Assembly: GCA_018401995.1 (NCBI GenBank)
Contig: JAGYJR010000007.1
Location: forward strand, 48,251 to 112,250
Length of the DNA: 64,000 nt
Origin: Flavobacterium sp.
Lineage (GTDB): Bacteria; Bacteroidota; Bacteroidia; Flavobacteriales; Flavobacteriaceae
Direction: 5' to 3'
Shown: positions 26,968 to 34,757 of the stretch, piece by piece
Layout of the letters: each line of letters begins with the position of its first letter
Position numbering within the stretch: the first letter of the stretch is position 1
Notes under the pieces: model-generated
What the model was told of the DNA's origin: nothing
Database searches by the model: none
The model's input: the letters and a program-made list of their open reading frames with translations, nothing else
Made by a program: the position numbers and the translations under genes

Positions 26968-27966
26968 ATGGATTCACTAACCCAAATCGCTCTCGGAATT
27001 GCCACTGCCGAACTTGTAGCAGGTAAAAAACTGGGAAATAAAACCTTTTTGTACGGCGCCATTTTGGGCACAATTCCCGATTTGGATATTTTGATAGGGA
27101 AATTTCTGAGTGATGTTGATGGTGTAGCTATTCACAGAGGATTTAGTCATTCACTACTCTTTTTTGTTTTTTTGTCGCCAGTTTTGGGCAAGGTTATTTC
27201 TAAAATTGAAAAGAATACTATCAATGTTAACCGTGCTTCTTGGTTAGCTTTTTGGTGTTTAGTAACACATGTTTTACTAGATGTATTTACGTCTTGGGGA
27301 ACGCAAGTGCTTTGGCCACTTCAATATCGATTTGCTTTGAAAACTATTTTTGTGATTGACCCTTTATACACGATTCCGCTTGTTATTGCTTTGGTTTTAG
27401 TATGGAAAAATAACGACTTTTTCATTCGAAGAAAACATCTGATTCGAGGTTTGGTAGTAAGTTCATTTTATTTACTCTTAACTTGTGTTTTGAAACTTTT
27501 TGCGGTAAATCAATTCGAAAAAGCATTAGAGAATCAACATTTGACTTTTCAAGAATTAATTGTAAAACCTACTGCTTTCAATTGTATCCTTTGGAATGCA
27601 AATGTGGCTACTTCTGAAGGTTACTATTTAGCAGATTACTCCTTCTTTGATTCGCAGCAGATTCGATTTACTTTTTATTCAAAAAATCAGGAATTGGAAC
27701 AACTACTAGTAAACTCATATGACTTTCTCGAACTAAAAAAGATTAGTGAAGGTTGGTATTTGATAACCCAACAAAACAATCGCTTGTATTTTAATGATTT
27801 GCGGTTTGGTCTACTCAATGACAATCCAAAAAATCCCCAATTTGCTTTTAGTTATGCATTTAAGGAGAACTCTAATGGAAATTTAACTGCTTATGAAGTC
27901 CCAAAAGCCAAACGTGATGGTAAAACACTGTTACAAAAGATTTTTACAAGAATAAAAGGGAATTGA
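26968..27966 (+). CDS. Membrane-bound metal-dependent hydrolase (YdjM/DUF457 type)
   Basis: A 332-residue protein that begins MDSLTQIALGIATAELVAGKK, with PDLDILIGKF, HRGFSHSLLF and HVLLDVFTSWGTQ; these Asp/His clusters are the metal-site signature of the LexA-binding/YdjM membrane hydrolase family. There are four or five TM helices in the N-terminal 190 residues, then a soluble C-terminal part. It starts 5 bp after mnmE and should be co-transcribed. The reaction is unknown. Confidence 0.85.
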   Translation: MDSLTQIALGIATAELVAGKKLGNKTFLYGAILGTIPDLDILIGKFLSDVDGVAIHRGFSHSLLFFVFLSPVLGKVISKIEKNTINVNRASWLAFWCLVTHVLLDVFTSWGTQVLWPLQYRFALKTIFVIDPLYTIPLVIALVLVWKNNDFFIRRKHLIRGLVVSSFYLLLTCVLKLFAVNQFEKALENQHLTFQELIVKPTAFNCILWNANVATSEGYYLADYSFFDSQQIRFTFYSKNQELEQLLVNSYDFLELKKISEGWYLITQQNNRLYFNDLRFGLLNDNPKNPQFAFSYAFKENSNGNLTAYEVPKAKRDGKTLLQKIFTRIKGN

Positions 27967-28060
27967 TTTTGCTTTTTACTTCTTTTAATTTTATCCTTTC
28001 AATAAATTGATTATTAAAGTTATATAGTCAATTTTCAGGACTGATTCAAGTAGTGTTTTC

Positions 28061-28285
28061 TTATTCCGATTGGAAAATTTTCTGTTGCAAATGTTGGACA
28101 AGAACTTGGTATTTAGATACCTCAACCAATGTCAAATCATCTGAAGTAGTATCCAAAATAACTTCAATGTGTTCTTGAATGGATTTCAAACGAATATTTG
28201 CTTCTTTTAATTTTCTGATTGCCAACAAATCGATAACCGATTGAATGTTGCGCTTTAATTGTTCAAAAGTAGTAATCTCACCCAT
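28061..28285 (-). CDS. Small helical protein of unknown function
   Basis: A 74-residue protein with no signal peptide or TM segment. Heptad-like spacing (FEQLKRNIQSVIDLLAIRKL, IRLKSIQEHIEVIL, LVQHLQQKIF) predicts a helical hairpin or coiled coil. The start ATG at 28285 lies 25 bp after the stop of the gene at 28311-28862, so the two are probably one operon. I do not recognise a family. The coding character is supported by length and typical amino-acid use only. Confidence 0.5.
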   Translation of the reverse strand: MGEITTFEQLKRNIQSVIDLLAIRKLKEANIRLKSIQEHIEVILDTTSDDLTLVEVSKYQVLVQHLQQKIFQSE

Positions 28286-28310
28286 ACGTTTTCGTTTTAA
28301 TTTGATACAA

Positions 28311-28862
28311 TTATTGAAATTTTCGTTTAATTTCCAGAAAACTGAAATTGGTTGTAATAAGTTCTTCTACTACTTCTTTTTCCAATTGGTCATAATCTTC
28401 AAAATTCAAGTATTTAGACCATTGTTTGTCTTTTAACACTTCTTGAATTTGTTTGATTCGTTTAGCGGTTTCCGAAGCCGTTCGAACTAATGCTTTATTG
28501 TTAAATTGGGGCGAATGACAATGCATAAAATTGAGAATACGTGTTTCCCAATCTATGGCAATGTAAAAGAGTTTTTCGGTTTCGTTATTGGGATAAAAAT
28601 CAATCCAATCTGCATAACCTATCCGTGGTTGGCTGTTATTGATTCTTGAACTTGTTTTTGAACATGAAATCAATCGCCATCTGCAATTGGAAGCTCTTCC
28701 CCAATGGTTTGAAATTCGAAAAACACCTTTTTCTGTAAAACTGTATTGACTTCCCGACTTACTTTTGTAATGAATTGACAATGAAGGAAATTCTTCCAAT
28801 TTTACTTCCTTAAAAATACAAAAAGTATGTTTATGAAAGTTGTTTTTATTATACTTTTTCAA
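28311..28862 (-). CDS. Conserved protein of unknown function with SNHWGR motif
   Basis: A 183-residue cytoplasmic protein. The N-terminal half is rich in aromatic and basic residues (FRISNHWGRASNCRWRLISC), the middle holds GYADWIDFYPNNETEKLFYI and the C-terminal third is helical. The only usable start is TTG at 28862, since TAG TTT precede it and no in-frame ATG follows before residue 113. The SNHWGR-CRW segment recurs in flavobacterial hypothetical proteins, as far as I remember. No function is proposed. It is divergent from the sulfide oxidation cassette. Confidence 0.6.
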   Translation of the reverse strand: MKKYNKNNFHKHTFCIFKEVKLEEFPSLSIHYKSKSGSQYSFTEKGVFRISNHWGRASNCRWRLISCSKTSSRINNSQPRIGYADWIDFYPNNETEKLFYIAIDWETRILNFMHCHSPQFNNKALVRTASETAKRIKQIQEVLKDKQWSKYLNFEDYDQLEKEVVEELITTNFSFLEIKRKFQ

Positions 28863-28937
28863 AAACTATTCAATTTTAGATATTACTTCTCAATTTTAAT
28901 ATTATCCACTATTTAAACTCAAGAATTCACCTTGTTA

Positions 28938-28953
28938 TGTAACAAATGTTACT
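28938..28953. promoter_or_regulatory. Candidate Crp/Fnr-type operator upstream of the SQR gene
   Basis: TGTAACAAATGTTACT: half-sites GTAAC and GTTAC flank 4 bp, a perfect palindrome. Its centre (28945.5) is 28.5 bp before the degenerate -7 box TACTTTTA (28974-28981), near -41 relative to the expected start of transcription. A matching site lies before the persulfide dioxygenase gene. Confidence 0.6.
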
Positions 28954-29003
28954 TTAATCAAAAAAACAAAAACTACTTTTACTATAACCAAAAACGAGTT
29001 AAG

Positions 29004-30254
29004 ATGAAAAAAAAGTATCAAATTGTTATTGTAGGCGCTGGAACTGGCGGTATAATGACAGCCGCACAACTACTTCGCAAAGATAAGGATTTAGATATTG
29101 CCATAATTGATCCCTCTGAAATTCATGTGTATCAACCGGCATGGACCTTAGTGGGTGGCGGAGCGTTTTCTTTTGAAAAAACTAAACGTTTAACAGCCTC
29201 TGTAATTCCAAAAGGAGCTTCATGGATTCAAGATAAAGTGGTTTCACTAGAACCTGAAAATAACAGTCTAACTACTGAAAAAAGTGGCGAATTAACTTAT
29301 GATTACTTGGTTTTAGCTCCAGGACTTGTTTATGACCTAGATGGTATAGAAGGATTGCGAGAGAACTTAGGCAAGAATGGGGTTTGTAGTAATTACACTG
29401 ATCCTAATTACACTTGGGAACTTATTAAAAATTTCAAGGGAGGAAATGCTGTCTTTACGCAACCTATAACCCCTATCAAATGCGGTGGAGCACCTCAAAA
29501 AATTGCTTATTTGGCAGCGGATTATTTTAGAAAAAATAAGTTGAAAAATGCAGAAGTAGTTTTTGCAACTCCAGGATCTGTAATTTTTGGAGTAAAAGAA
29601 TTTGCTGCTACTTTAATGCAAGTTATTTATCGCTATGGAATTCATTTTAAACCTCACTACGCTCCAGTTAAAATTGACGGCGAAAAGAAATTAGTCTACT
29701 TTAAAAGTATCGCTCCTGAAGAAAATCAATGTGTAGTTAATGAAGGAAACGTATTAAAAGAAGAATTTCATGGTGAATCTGAAATTGTTATGCCTTATGA
29801 TATTTTACATTTAGCTCCACCTCAAATGGCTCCTGATTTTATACGAAACTCCAATTTAGTAAATGCTCAAAAGTGGTTAGACGTTGATATTGTATCCTTG
29901 CAACATATTAAATTCAAAAATATTTTTGGTTTGGGCGATGTTGCCGCATTACCTACTGCTAAAACTGGTGCAGCTATAAGAAAACAAGCTCCTGTTGTTG
30001 TAGATAATATTTTAACCTTAATTAAAGAGAATAAATTAGGCCATTCTATGTATGAAGGCTATTCATCATGTCCGCTTGTAACTGGATATGGGAAATTAGT
30101 ATTGGCAGAATTTAAATATGATAATGTAAGAGATTCAGATCCATTTCTTTCAAAATTTGTGGATACTTCTAAAGAAAAATGGAGCATGTGGCTATTAAAA
30201 AAATATGGATTGCCTTATTTATATTGGAACAAAATGTTGAAGGGTAAAATGTAA
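29004..30254 (+). CDS. sqr: Sulfide:quinone oxidoreductase (FAD-dependent)
   Basis: A 416-residue flavoprotein that should oxidise sulfide to a persulfide and pass electrons to quinone at the inner membrane. The FAD Rossmann motif VIVGAGTGGIMTAAQLL is at the N-terminus; IHVYQPAWTLVGGG, a second dinucleotide segment at TPIKCGGAPQKIAYLAADYF, GLGDVAALPTAKTGAAIRKQ and SSCPLVTGYGKLVLAEF are typical of mitochondrial-type SQR. Conserved cysteines occur at GVCSNYTD and IKCGGAP. The frame is open 24 codons upstream, but the operator and promoter lie there, so the ATG at 29004 (MKKKYQIVI) is chosen. First gene of the sulfide cassette. Confidence 0.88.
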   Translation: MKKKYQIVIVGAGTGGIMTAAQLLRKDKDLDIAIIDPSEIHVYQPAWTLVGGGAFSFEKTKRLTASVIPKGASWIQDKVVSLEPENNSLTTEKSGELTYDYLVLAPGLVYDLDGIEGLRENLGKNGVCSNYTDPNYTWELIKNFKGGNAVFTQPITPIKCGGAPQKIAYLAADYFRKNKLKNAEVVFATPGSVIFGVKEFAATLMQVIYRYGIHFKPHYAPVKIDGEKKLVYFKSIAPEENQCVVNEGNVLKEEFHGESEIVMPYDILHLAPPQMAPDFIRNSNLVNAQKWLDVDIVSLQHIKFKNIFGLGDVAALPTAKTGAAIRKQAPVVVDNILTLIKENKLGHSMYEGYSSCPLVTGYGKLVLAEFKYDNVRDSDPFLSKFVDTSKEKWSMWLLKKYGLPYLYWNKMLKGKM

Positions 30255-30309
30255 AATTGATTTAAAACTTTGTTTTTATAATCCTTATATTTACAAAAAA
30301 GATTTAAAT

Positions 30310-30942
30310 ATGAAAGATATCTTATCACAAGCTTACGGTTACATTTTTGAAGAAGCTTTGATTGATGAAATTGTCAAGGTAGCTACTTACAAAGAATTTA
30401 AAGCTGATGATTACTTAATAGAAATTGGTGATTACATCAAAACAATGCCGCTTTTATTAAATGGTGCTATTAAAATATTAAGAGAAGATGAAAATGGCGA
30501 CGAATTGTTATTGTACTTTTTAGAGCGTGGCGATACTTGCGCCATGACCTTAACTTGTTGTATGGGGCAATCTAAAAGTCGCATTCGTGCTATTGCAGAA
30601 ACCGATGGGGCTATGGTAATGATTCCTGTTGAAAAAATGGAAGAATGGTTGACCAAATTTAAAACTTGGCGAAACTTTGTATTCGATAGCTATAACATTC
30701 GCTTAATGGAAATGTTAGAAGCAATTGACACTTTAGCATTTATGAATTTAGACGAACGTTTGTATAAATATTTAACGGACAAAGCTAAAGTAATTGGCGA
30801 TACAGAAATTCACACCACCCATCAAGTAATTGCGTATGAGATGCATACTTCTCGTGTAGTGATTTCGAGATTATTAAAAGCGCTAGAATTACAAGGAAAA
30901 ATTAAATTACACCGAAACAAAATAGAAATATTACAATTTTAA
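30310..30942 (+). CDS. Crp/Fnr family transcriptional regulator of the sulfide cassette
   Basis: A 210-residue regulator with an N-terminal cyclic-nucleotide-binding-like domain (about 1-115) and a C-terminal winged helix whose recognition helix is in TSRVVISRLLKALELQGKI. Its only three cysteines are C77, C83 and C84, all in GDTCAMTLTCCMGQSKS, the loop that in Crp binds the cAMP phosphate. There is no N-terminal FNR iron-sulfur cysteine set. Position between sulfide oxidation genes suggests it senses sulfide, persulfide or redox state through these thiols; this is inference. It lies 55 bp after sqr and overlaps the TauE gene by one base (TAATG). Confidence 0.9.
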   Translation: MKDILSQAYGYIFEEALIDEIVKVATYKEFKADDYLIEIGDYIKTMPLLLNGAIKILREDENGDELLLYFLERGDTCAMTLTCCMGQSKSRIRAIAETDGAMVMIPVEKMEEWLTKFKTWRNFVFDSYNIRLMEMLEAIDTLAFMNLDERLYKYLTDKAKVIGDTEIHTTHQVIAYEMHTSRVVISRLLKALELQGKIKLHRNKIEILQF

Positions 30943-31727
30943 TGGAAATTTTAGGCTATTTAGGTGCTTTATTGATTGGTCTTGTTTTAGGCTTAACAGG
31001 CGGTGGAGGTTCTATGTTGACTGTTCCCATTCTTACCTATATTTTATTGATTAATCCAGTTACAGCAACAGCCTATTCCTTATTTGTTGTGGGAACTACC
31101 TCAGCTTTTGGTGCTTTTCAAAATGCCAAAAATGGATTGGTTGACTTTAAAAATGGTTTTCTATTTGCCGTTCCTTCTTTTGTTGCTGTGTATTTAACTA
31201 GACGATTTTTAGTACCTGAAATTCCTGAAGTGATTATTTCCAATCCATTTGTCTTAAAAAAAGGCACATTTTTGATGATTTTCTTTGGTATTATTATGCT
31301 TTTAGCTGCTTTTTCGATGTTGAAAAAGAAAAGTAATGTAACAGAAAATCAAACACAAACAAGCGTTTACTCTTTGATTATACAAACATTTCTAATTGGT
31401 ATTGTAATTGGACTAGTAGGCGCTGGAGGTGGGTTTTTAATTATTCCATCTTTGGTATTGTTTGTTAAACTTCCAATGAAAAAAGCCATTGGAACCTCTT
31501 TATTTATTATTGCTATTAACTCACTTATTGGTTTTTTGGGTGATGTTCAAAATTTACCCATCGATTGGTCTTTTCTACTAGTTTTTACAGCGCTATCTAT
31601 TATTGGAATATTCATTGGAATGTATCTCAGTAGATTTACCAATGAAAACCAACTCAAAAAAGGATTTGCTTACTTTGTTTTGGCTATGGCATTAGTGATT
31701 TTTTATAAAGAAATAACCGCTTTGTAA
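30942..31727 (+). CDS. TauE/SafE family sulfite/anion exporter
   Basis: A 261-residue inner-membrane protein with about eight TM helices arranged as two repeats, each beginning with a Gly-rich motif: GLVLGLTGGGGSMLTVPILT and GIVIGLVGAGGGFLIIPSLV. This is the TauE/SafE (DUF81) signature. In sulfide-oxidation clusters such proteins are thought to export sulfite or take part in sulfur-anion transport. Its start overlaps the regulator's stop, and a palindrome covers its own stop codon. Confidence 0.9.
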   Translation: MEILGYLGALLIGLVLGLTGGGGSMLTVPILTYILLINPVTATAYSLFVVGTTSAFGAFQNAKNGLVDFKNGFLFAVPSFVAVYLTRRFLVPEIPEVIISNPFVLKKGTFLMIFFGIIMLLAAFSMLKKKSNVTENQTQTSVYSLIIQTFLIGIVIGLVGAGGGFLIIPSLVLFVKLPMKKAIGTSLFIIAINSLIGFLGDVQNLPIDWSFLLVFTALSIIGIFIGMYLSRFTNENQLKKGFAYFVLAMALVIFYKEITAL

Positions 31728-31740
31728 CATTCATTACAAA
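31721..31740. promoter_or_regulatory. Candidate Crp/Fnr-type operator upstream of the persulfide dioxygenase gene
   Basis: TTTGTAACATTCATTACAAA, two perfect 7-bp arms with a 6-bp spacer, overlapping the TauE stop codon. Centre 31730.5 is 29.5 bp before the degenerate -7 box TAACTTTA (31760-31767), close to -41.5. The core GTAAC-N4-RTTAC equals that upstream of sqr. Confidence 0.65.
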
Positions 31741-31792
31741 TAAAATAAATCAAAATTCGTAACTTTACATCATTGAAAAAAAACAGAATATT

Positions 31793-33202
31793 ATGAAATT
31801 AGAACAAATTTATACCGGATGTATTGCACACGCCGCTTATTATATTGAAAGTAATGGAGAAGCTGCTATTTTTGATCCATTAAGAGAAGTTCAACCTTAT
31901 TTAGACAAGGCAGAAAAGGATGGAGCCAAAATCAAATTCATTTTTGAAACGCACTTTCATGCTGATTTTGTTTCGGGACATTTGGATTTGGCTGAAAAAT
32001 CAGGTGCTAAAATTGTTTTTGGGCCAACGGCTAATCCGAATTTTGAAGCAATAATTGCGGAAGACGGACAACTGTTCAAAATTGGTGACGTAACCATTAA
32101 AGCAATTCATACACCGGGACATACGTTAGAAAGTACGTGCTATTTAGTTACTGATGAAAATGGAAAAGACCACGGGATTATTACTGGCGACACCTTATTT
32201 ATTGGTGATGTTGGAAGACCTGATTTAGCTCAAAAATTAGTCGAAGATTTAACACAAGAAAAATTAGCCAGCTATTTATTTGATTCGTTACGAAATAAAA
32301 TTATGCCTTTATCGGATGATTTAATTGTGTATCCTAATCATGGTGCTGGTAGTGCTTGTGGTAAAAACATGAGTAAAGAAACTACGGATACTTTGGGCAA
32401 CCAAAAGAAAACCAATTACGCTTTACGTGCCGATATGACACGAGAAGAATTTATTGCTGAATTATTAGATGGTTTAACGCCACCTCCAGCTTATTTCCCA
32501 CAAAATGTACTGATGAACATTCAAGGATACGAAAGTTTGGATACGGTAATGCAAAAAGCAGACACTCCTTTAAGTCCAAAAGAATTTGAAGCAGTTGCTA
32601 ACCAAGTAGAAGCTTTGATTTTAGATGTACGCCATGAAGATGAATTTGTTGCCGCTCATATTCCTGGTTCTATTTTCATAGGATTACACGGTCAATTTGC
32701 ACCTTGGGTTGGAGCTTTAATTAAAGACACCAAACAACCGATTTTGCTGGTAACTCCAGAAGGAAAAGAAGAAGAAACAATAACAAGATTATCTCGTGTT
32801 GGTTTTGATCATACTTTAGGCTACTTGAAAGGCGGAATTACAGCTTGGAAAGCAGCAGGATTTGAAACCGATGCTGTTGAAACCGTAATGCCAGAGGATT
32901 TAGCTAATAACTACGAAAAAGCCATCATCGTTGATGCTCGAAAACCAAGTGAATTTACTGCTGAACGTATTGAAAAAGCAACTAATATTCCTTTGGACTA
33001 TATCAATGACCATTTGGCTGAAGTTCCAAAAAATGATACTTTTTATGTACATTGTGCTGGCGGTTATCGCTCGGTGATTTGGGCATCTATCTTAAAAGCT
33101 AGAGGATATCACAACATGATTAATGTTGCTAAAGGAATGAACGGTATTAAAAACACAAACATTCCATTAACTAATTATGTTTGTCCGTCGACATTGAAAT
33201 AA
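31793..33202 (+). CDS. Persulfide dioxygenase-rhodanese fusion (MBL-fold)
   Basis: A 469-residue protein. An N-terminal metallo-beta-lactamase domain of the ETHE1 type (about 1-245) carries THFHADFVSGH (H54, H56, D58, H63) and HTPGHT, and would bind one iron and oxidise glutathione or other low-molecular-weight persulfide to sulfite. Two rhodanese domains follow. The first (about 265-365) has LLVTPEGK where the catalytic Cys loop should be and is probably inactive; the second has HCAGGYRS with C421. The rhodanese could turn sulfite plus persulfide into thiosulfate. It follows the TauE exporter by 65 bp, has its own palindrome and promoter, and ends in a terminator. Confidence 0.9.
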   Translation: MKLEQIYTGCIAHAAYYIESNGEAAIFDPLREVQPYLDKAEKDGAKIKFIFETHFHADFVSGHLDLAEKSGAKIVFGPTANPNFEAIIAEDGQLFKIGDVTIKAIHTPGHTLESTCYLVTDENGKDHGIITGDTLFIGDVGRPDLAQKLVEDLTQEKLASYLFDSLRNKIMPLSDDLIVYPNHGAGSACGKNMSKETTDTLGNQKKTNYALRADMTREEFIAELLDGLTPPPAYFPQNVLMNIQGYESLDTVMQKADTPLSPKEFEAVANQVEALILDVRHEDEFVAAHIPGSIFIGLHGQFAPWVGALIKDTKQPILLVTPEGKEEETITRLSRVGFDHTLGYLKGGITAWKAAGFETDAVETVMPEDLANNYEKAIIVDARKPSEFTAERIEKATNIPLDYINDHLAEVPKNDTFYVHCAGGYRSVIWASILKARGYHNMINVAKGMNGIKNTNIPLTNYVCPSTLK

Positions 33203-33221
33203 TAGGTTGAAAATAAGTAGT

Positions 33222-33250
33222 TAAAGTCGGGTAATTAACCCGACTTTTTT
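33222..33250 (+). terminator. Terminator of the sulfide oxidation cassette
   Basis: AAAGTCGGGT / ACCCGACTTT, a 10-bp perfect stem, then seven T. Confidence 0.85.
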
Positions 33251-33272
33251 TATGAAAAATTTATACTCCATT

Positions 33273-33304
33273 TTTGGTGTAAGGAATTAAAAATAAATAC
33301 ATTT
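33273..33304 (+). promoter_or_regulatory. Promoter of the TlpA-like gene
   Basis: TTG (33273-33275), 21-bp spacer, TACATTTG (33297-33304), 24 bp before the ATG. Confidence 0.7.
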
Positions 33305-33328
33305 GCATCACTAATTAAAAATATAAAT

Positions 33329-34447
33329 ATGAAAAAAATTGTATTGCTTGCAATAGCGTCGTTAGCTTTTATTGCTTGTAACAAAACAAACGAAAATGAG
33401 TTTTTGATTTCAGGAACAGCTGAAGGAATAGAAAATGGTAAAAAAGTATTTTTACAAGTTCAAGGTGAAAATGAAATGATTGCCAAAGATACTGTTGAAG
33501 TTAAAGATGGAAAATTTGAAATTAAAGGCGCATTCGAAGCTTTAGAAATTGCTATTTTAACTATTGAAGGTAATAATCCAATTCCTTTCATAATGGAGAA
33601 TGGCAACATAACCATTCAGGTAAATAAAGATACTATTCAAAATTCAGTTATTGGCGGAACTCCTGAAAACGATTTATTTCAAGATTACAGCTCAAAAACC
33701 AAAGTTGTGTATAAAAAAATAAGTGATTTTCAAGCATCAAAACAACAAGAATTCATGAGTGCTCAAGCGGTAAATGATACTGCCACAATGAATACACTAA
33801 TGAAAGAATTAAACACTATTCAAAAAGATTTAATTGTTTTAGCTAAAGATCTAATTAGCAATAATAATGACAAATATTTAAGCGCATTATTATTGGAGAA
33901 CAATTTAGCTACACAAACTATTACAGCTGAAGAAGGAAAAGCTTACTTTGAAAAATTCACAGATAAAATCAAACAAACTCGAGCAGGTAAAAGCATTGAA
34001 AAAATTGTAAAAGCTGCGACTGAAGTGGTTGTTGGAAAACCAGCGCCAGATTTTTCAGCGCCTTCTCCGGAAGGTAAATCTATTTCTCTAAAAGAATCTT
34101 TAGGGAAAGTTACTATTATTGATTTTTGGGCATCATGGTGTGCGCCATGTCGTCAAGAAAATCCAAATGTTGTAGCTTTATATAATGAATTACATGAAAA
34201 AGGATTAAATATCATTGGTGTTTCTTTAGATAGAGATGGTGATAAATGGAAAGAAGCAATTACAAAAGACGGTTTAACTTGGCCACAAGTTTCAAATTTA
34301 AAATTTTGGCAAGAACCAATTGCTGAGCAATATAATGTAAAATCAATTCCTGCAACTTTTATCCTTGATGAAAACGGTATAATCGTAGCAAGAGATTTAC
34401 GTGGAGACGAATTAAAAGCTAAAGTAAAAGAACTTTTAGGCTTGTAA
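33329..34447 (+). CDS. TlpA-like thiol:disulfide oxidoreductase lipoprotein with DUF4369 domain
   Basis: A 372-residue lipoprotein (signal ending AFIAC, Cys 17). Residues about 25-120 form the beta-rich DUF4369 domain often found before thioredoxin domains in Bacteroidetes; a helical linker follows; residues about 230-372 are a thioredoxin-fold TlpA/ResA domain with DFWASWCAPCRQENP (C271, C274) and the cis-Pro loop NVKSIPATFIL. It should work in the periplasm, reducing or remodelling disulfides. It is monocistronic, with its own promoter and a strong terminator. Confidence 0.92.
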   Translation: MKKIVLLAIASLAFIACNKTNENEFLISGTAEGIENGKKVFLQVQGENEMIAKDTVEVKDGKFEIKGAFEALEIAILTIEGNNPIPFIMENGNITIQVNKDTIQNSVIGGTPENDLFQDYSSKTKVVYKKISDFQASKQQEFMSAQAVNDTATMNTLMKELNTIQKDLIVLAKDLISNNNDKYLSALLLENNLATQTITAEEGKAYFEKFTDKIKQTRAGKSIEKIVKAATEVVVGKPAPDFSAPSPEGKSISLKESLGKVTIIDFWASWCAPCRQENPNVVALYNELHEKGLNIIGVSLDRDGDKWKEAITKDGLTWPQVSNLKFWQEPIAEQYNVKSIPATFILDENGIIVARDLRGDELKAKVKELLGL

Positions 34448-34474
34448 TATTCCTAAAAAAATACATTTTATAAA

Positions 34475-34500
34475 AAATCTTCTTCGGAAGATTTTTTTAT
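34475..34500 (+). terminator. Terminator of the TlpA-like gene
   Basis: AAATCTTC / GAAGATTT stem closed by a TTCG tetraloop (C-TTCG-G), followed by seven T. Confidence 0.85.
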
Positions 34501-34554
34501 GTTTTTCATTTACAGAAGATTATAAAAAAGTAAATAAATTAGGCTAAAATAAGT

Positions 34555-34584
34555 TTGTTTCTATGAAAAACAGTTTTATATTTG
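34555..34584 (+). promoter_or_regulatory. tRNA-Tyr promoter
   Basis: TTG (34555-34557), exactly 19-bp spacer, TATATTTG (34577-34584), 34 bp before the mature tRNA. Confidence 0.8.
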
Positions 34585-34618
34585 CAACCGCTTACAGCGA
34601 AACTTATTGATATAAGTT

Positions 34619-34700
34619 GGGGAGATACTCAAGCGGCCAACGAGGGCGGACTGTAAATCCGCTGATTACATCTTCGCAGGTTCGAATCCTGCTCTCCCCA
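34619..34700 (+). tRNA. tRNA-Tyr (anticodon GTA)
   Basis: Acceptor stem GGGGAGA / TCTCCCC with discriminator A at 34700. The anticodon GTA is at 34653-34655 inside the stem GGCGGA..TCCGC, the long variable arm marks a class II tRNA, and GGTTCGAATCC is the T loop. The 3' CCA is not encoded. Length 82 nt. It has its own promoter and is followed by a hairpin terminator. Confidence 0.96.
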
Positions 34701-34706
34701 CAAAAA

Positions 34707-34735
34707 AAAAGCCTTATCAAACGATAAGGCTTTTT
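34707..34735. terminator. Two-way terminator between tRNA-Tyr and the SIMPL gene
   Basis: GCCTTATC / GATAAGGC stem with AAAC loop, flanked by an A tract on the left and a T tract on the right, so it can stop both converging transcripts. Confidence 0.85.
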
Positions 34736-34757
34736 GCTTTTTTATAGTTTTCTTCGC

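Noticed and set aside
30255..30309. A third copy of the GTAAC-N4-RTTAC operator before the Crp/Fnr gene
   Set aside because: Only distant TTTGT and ACAAA halves are present with wrong spacing, so autoregulation by this site is not supported.
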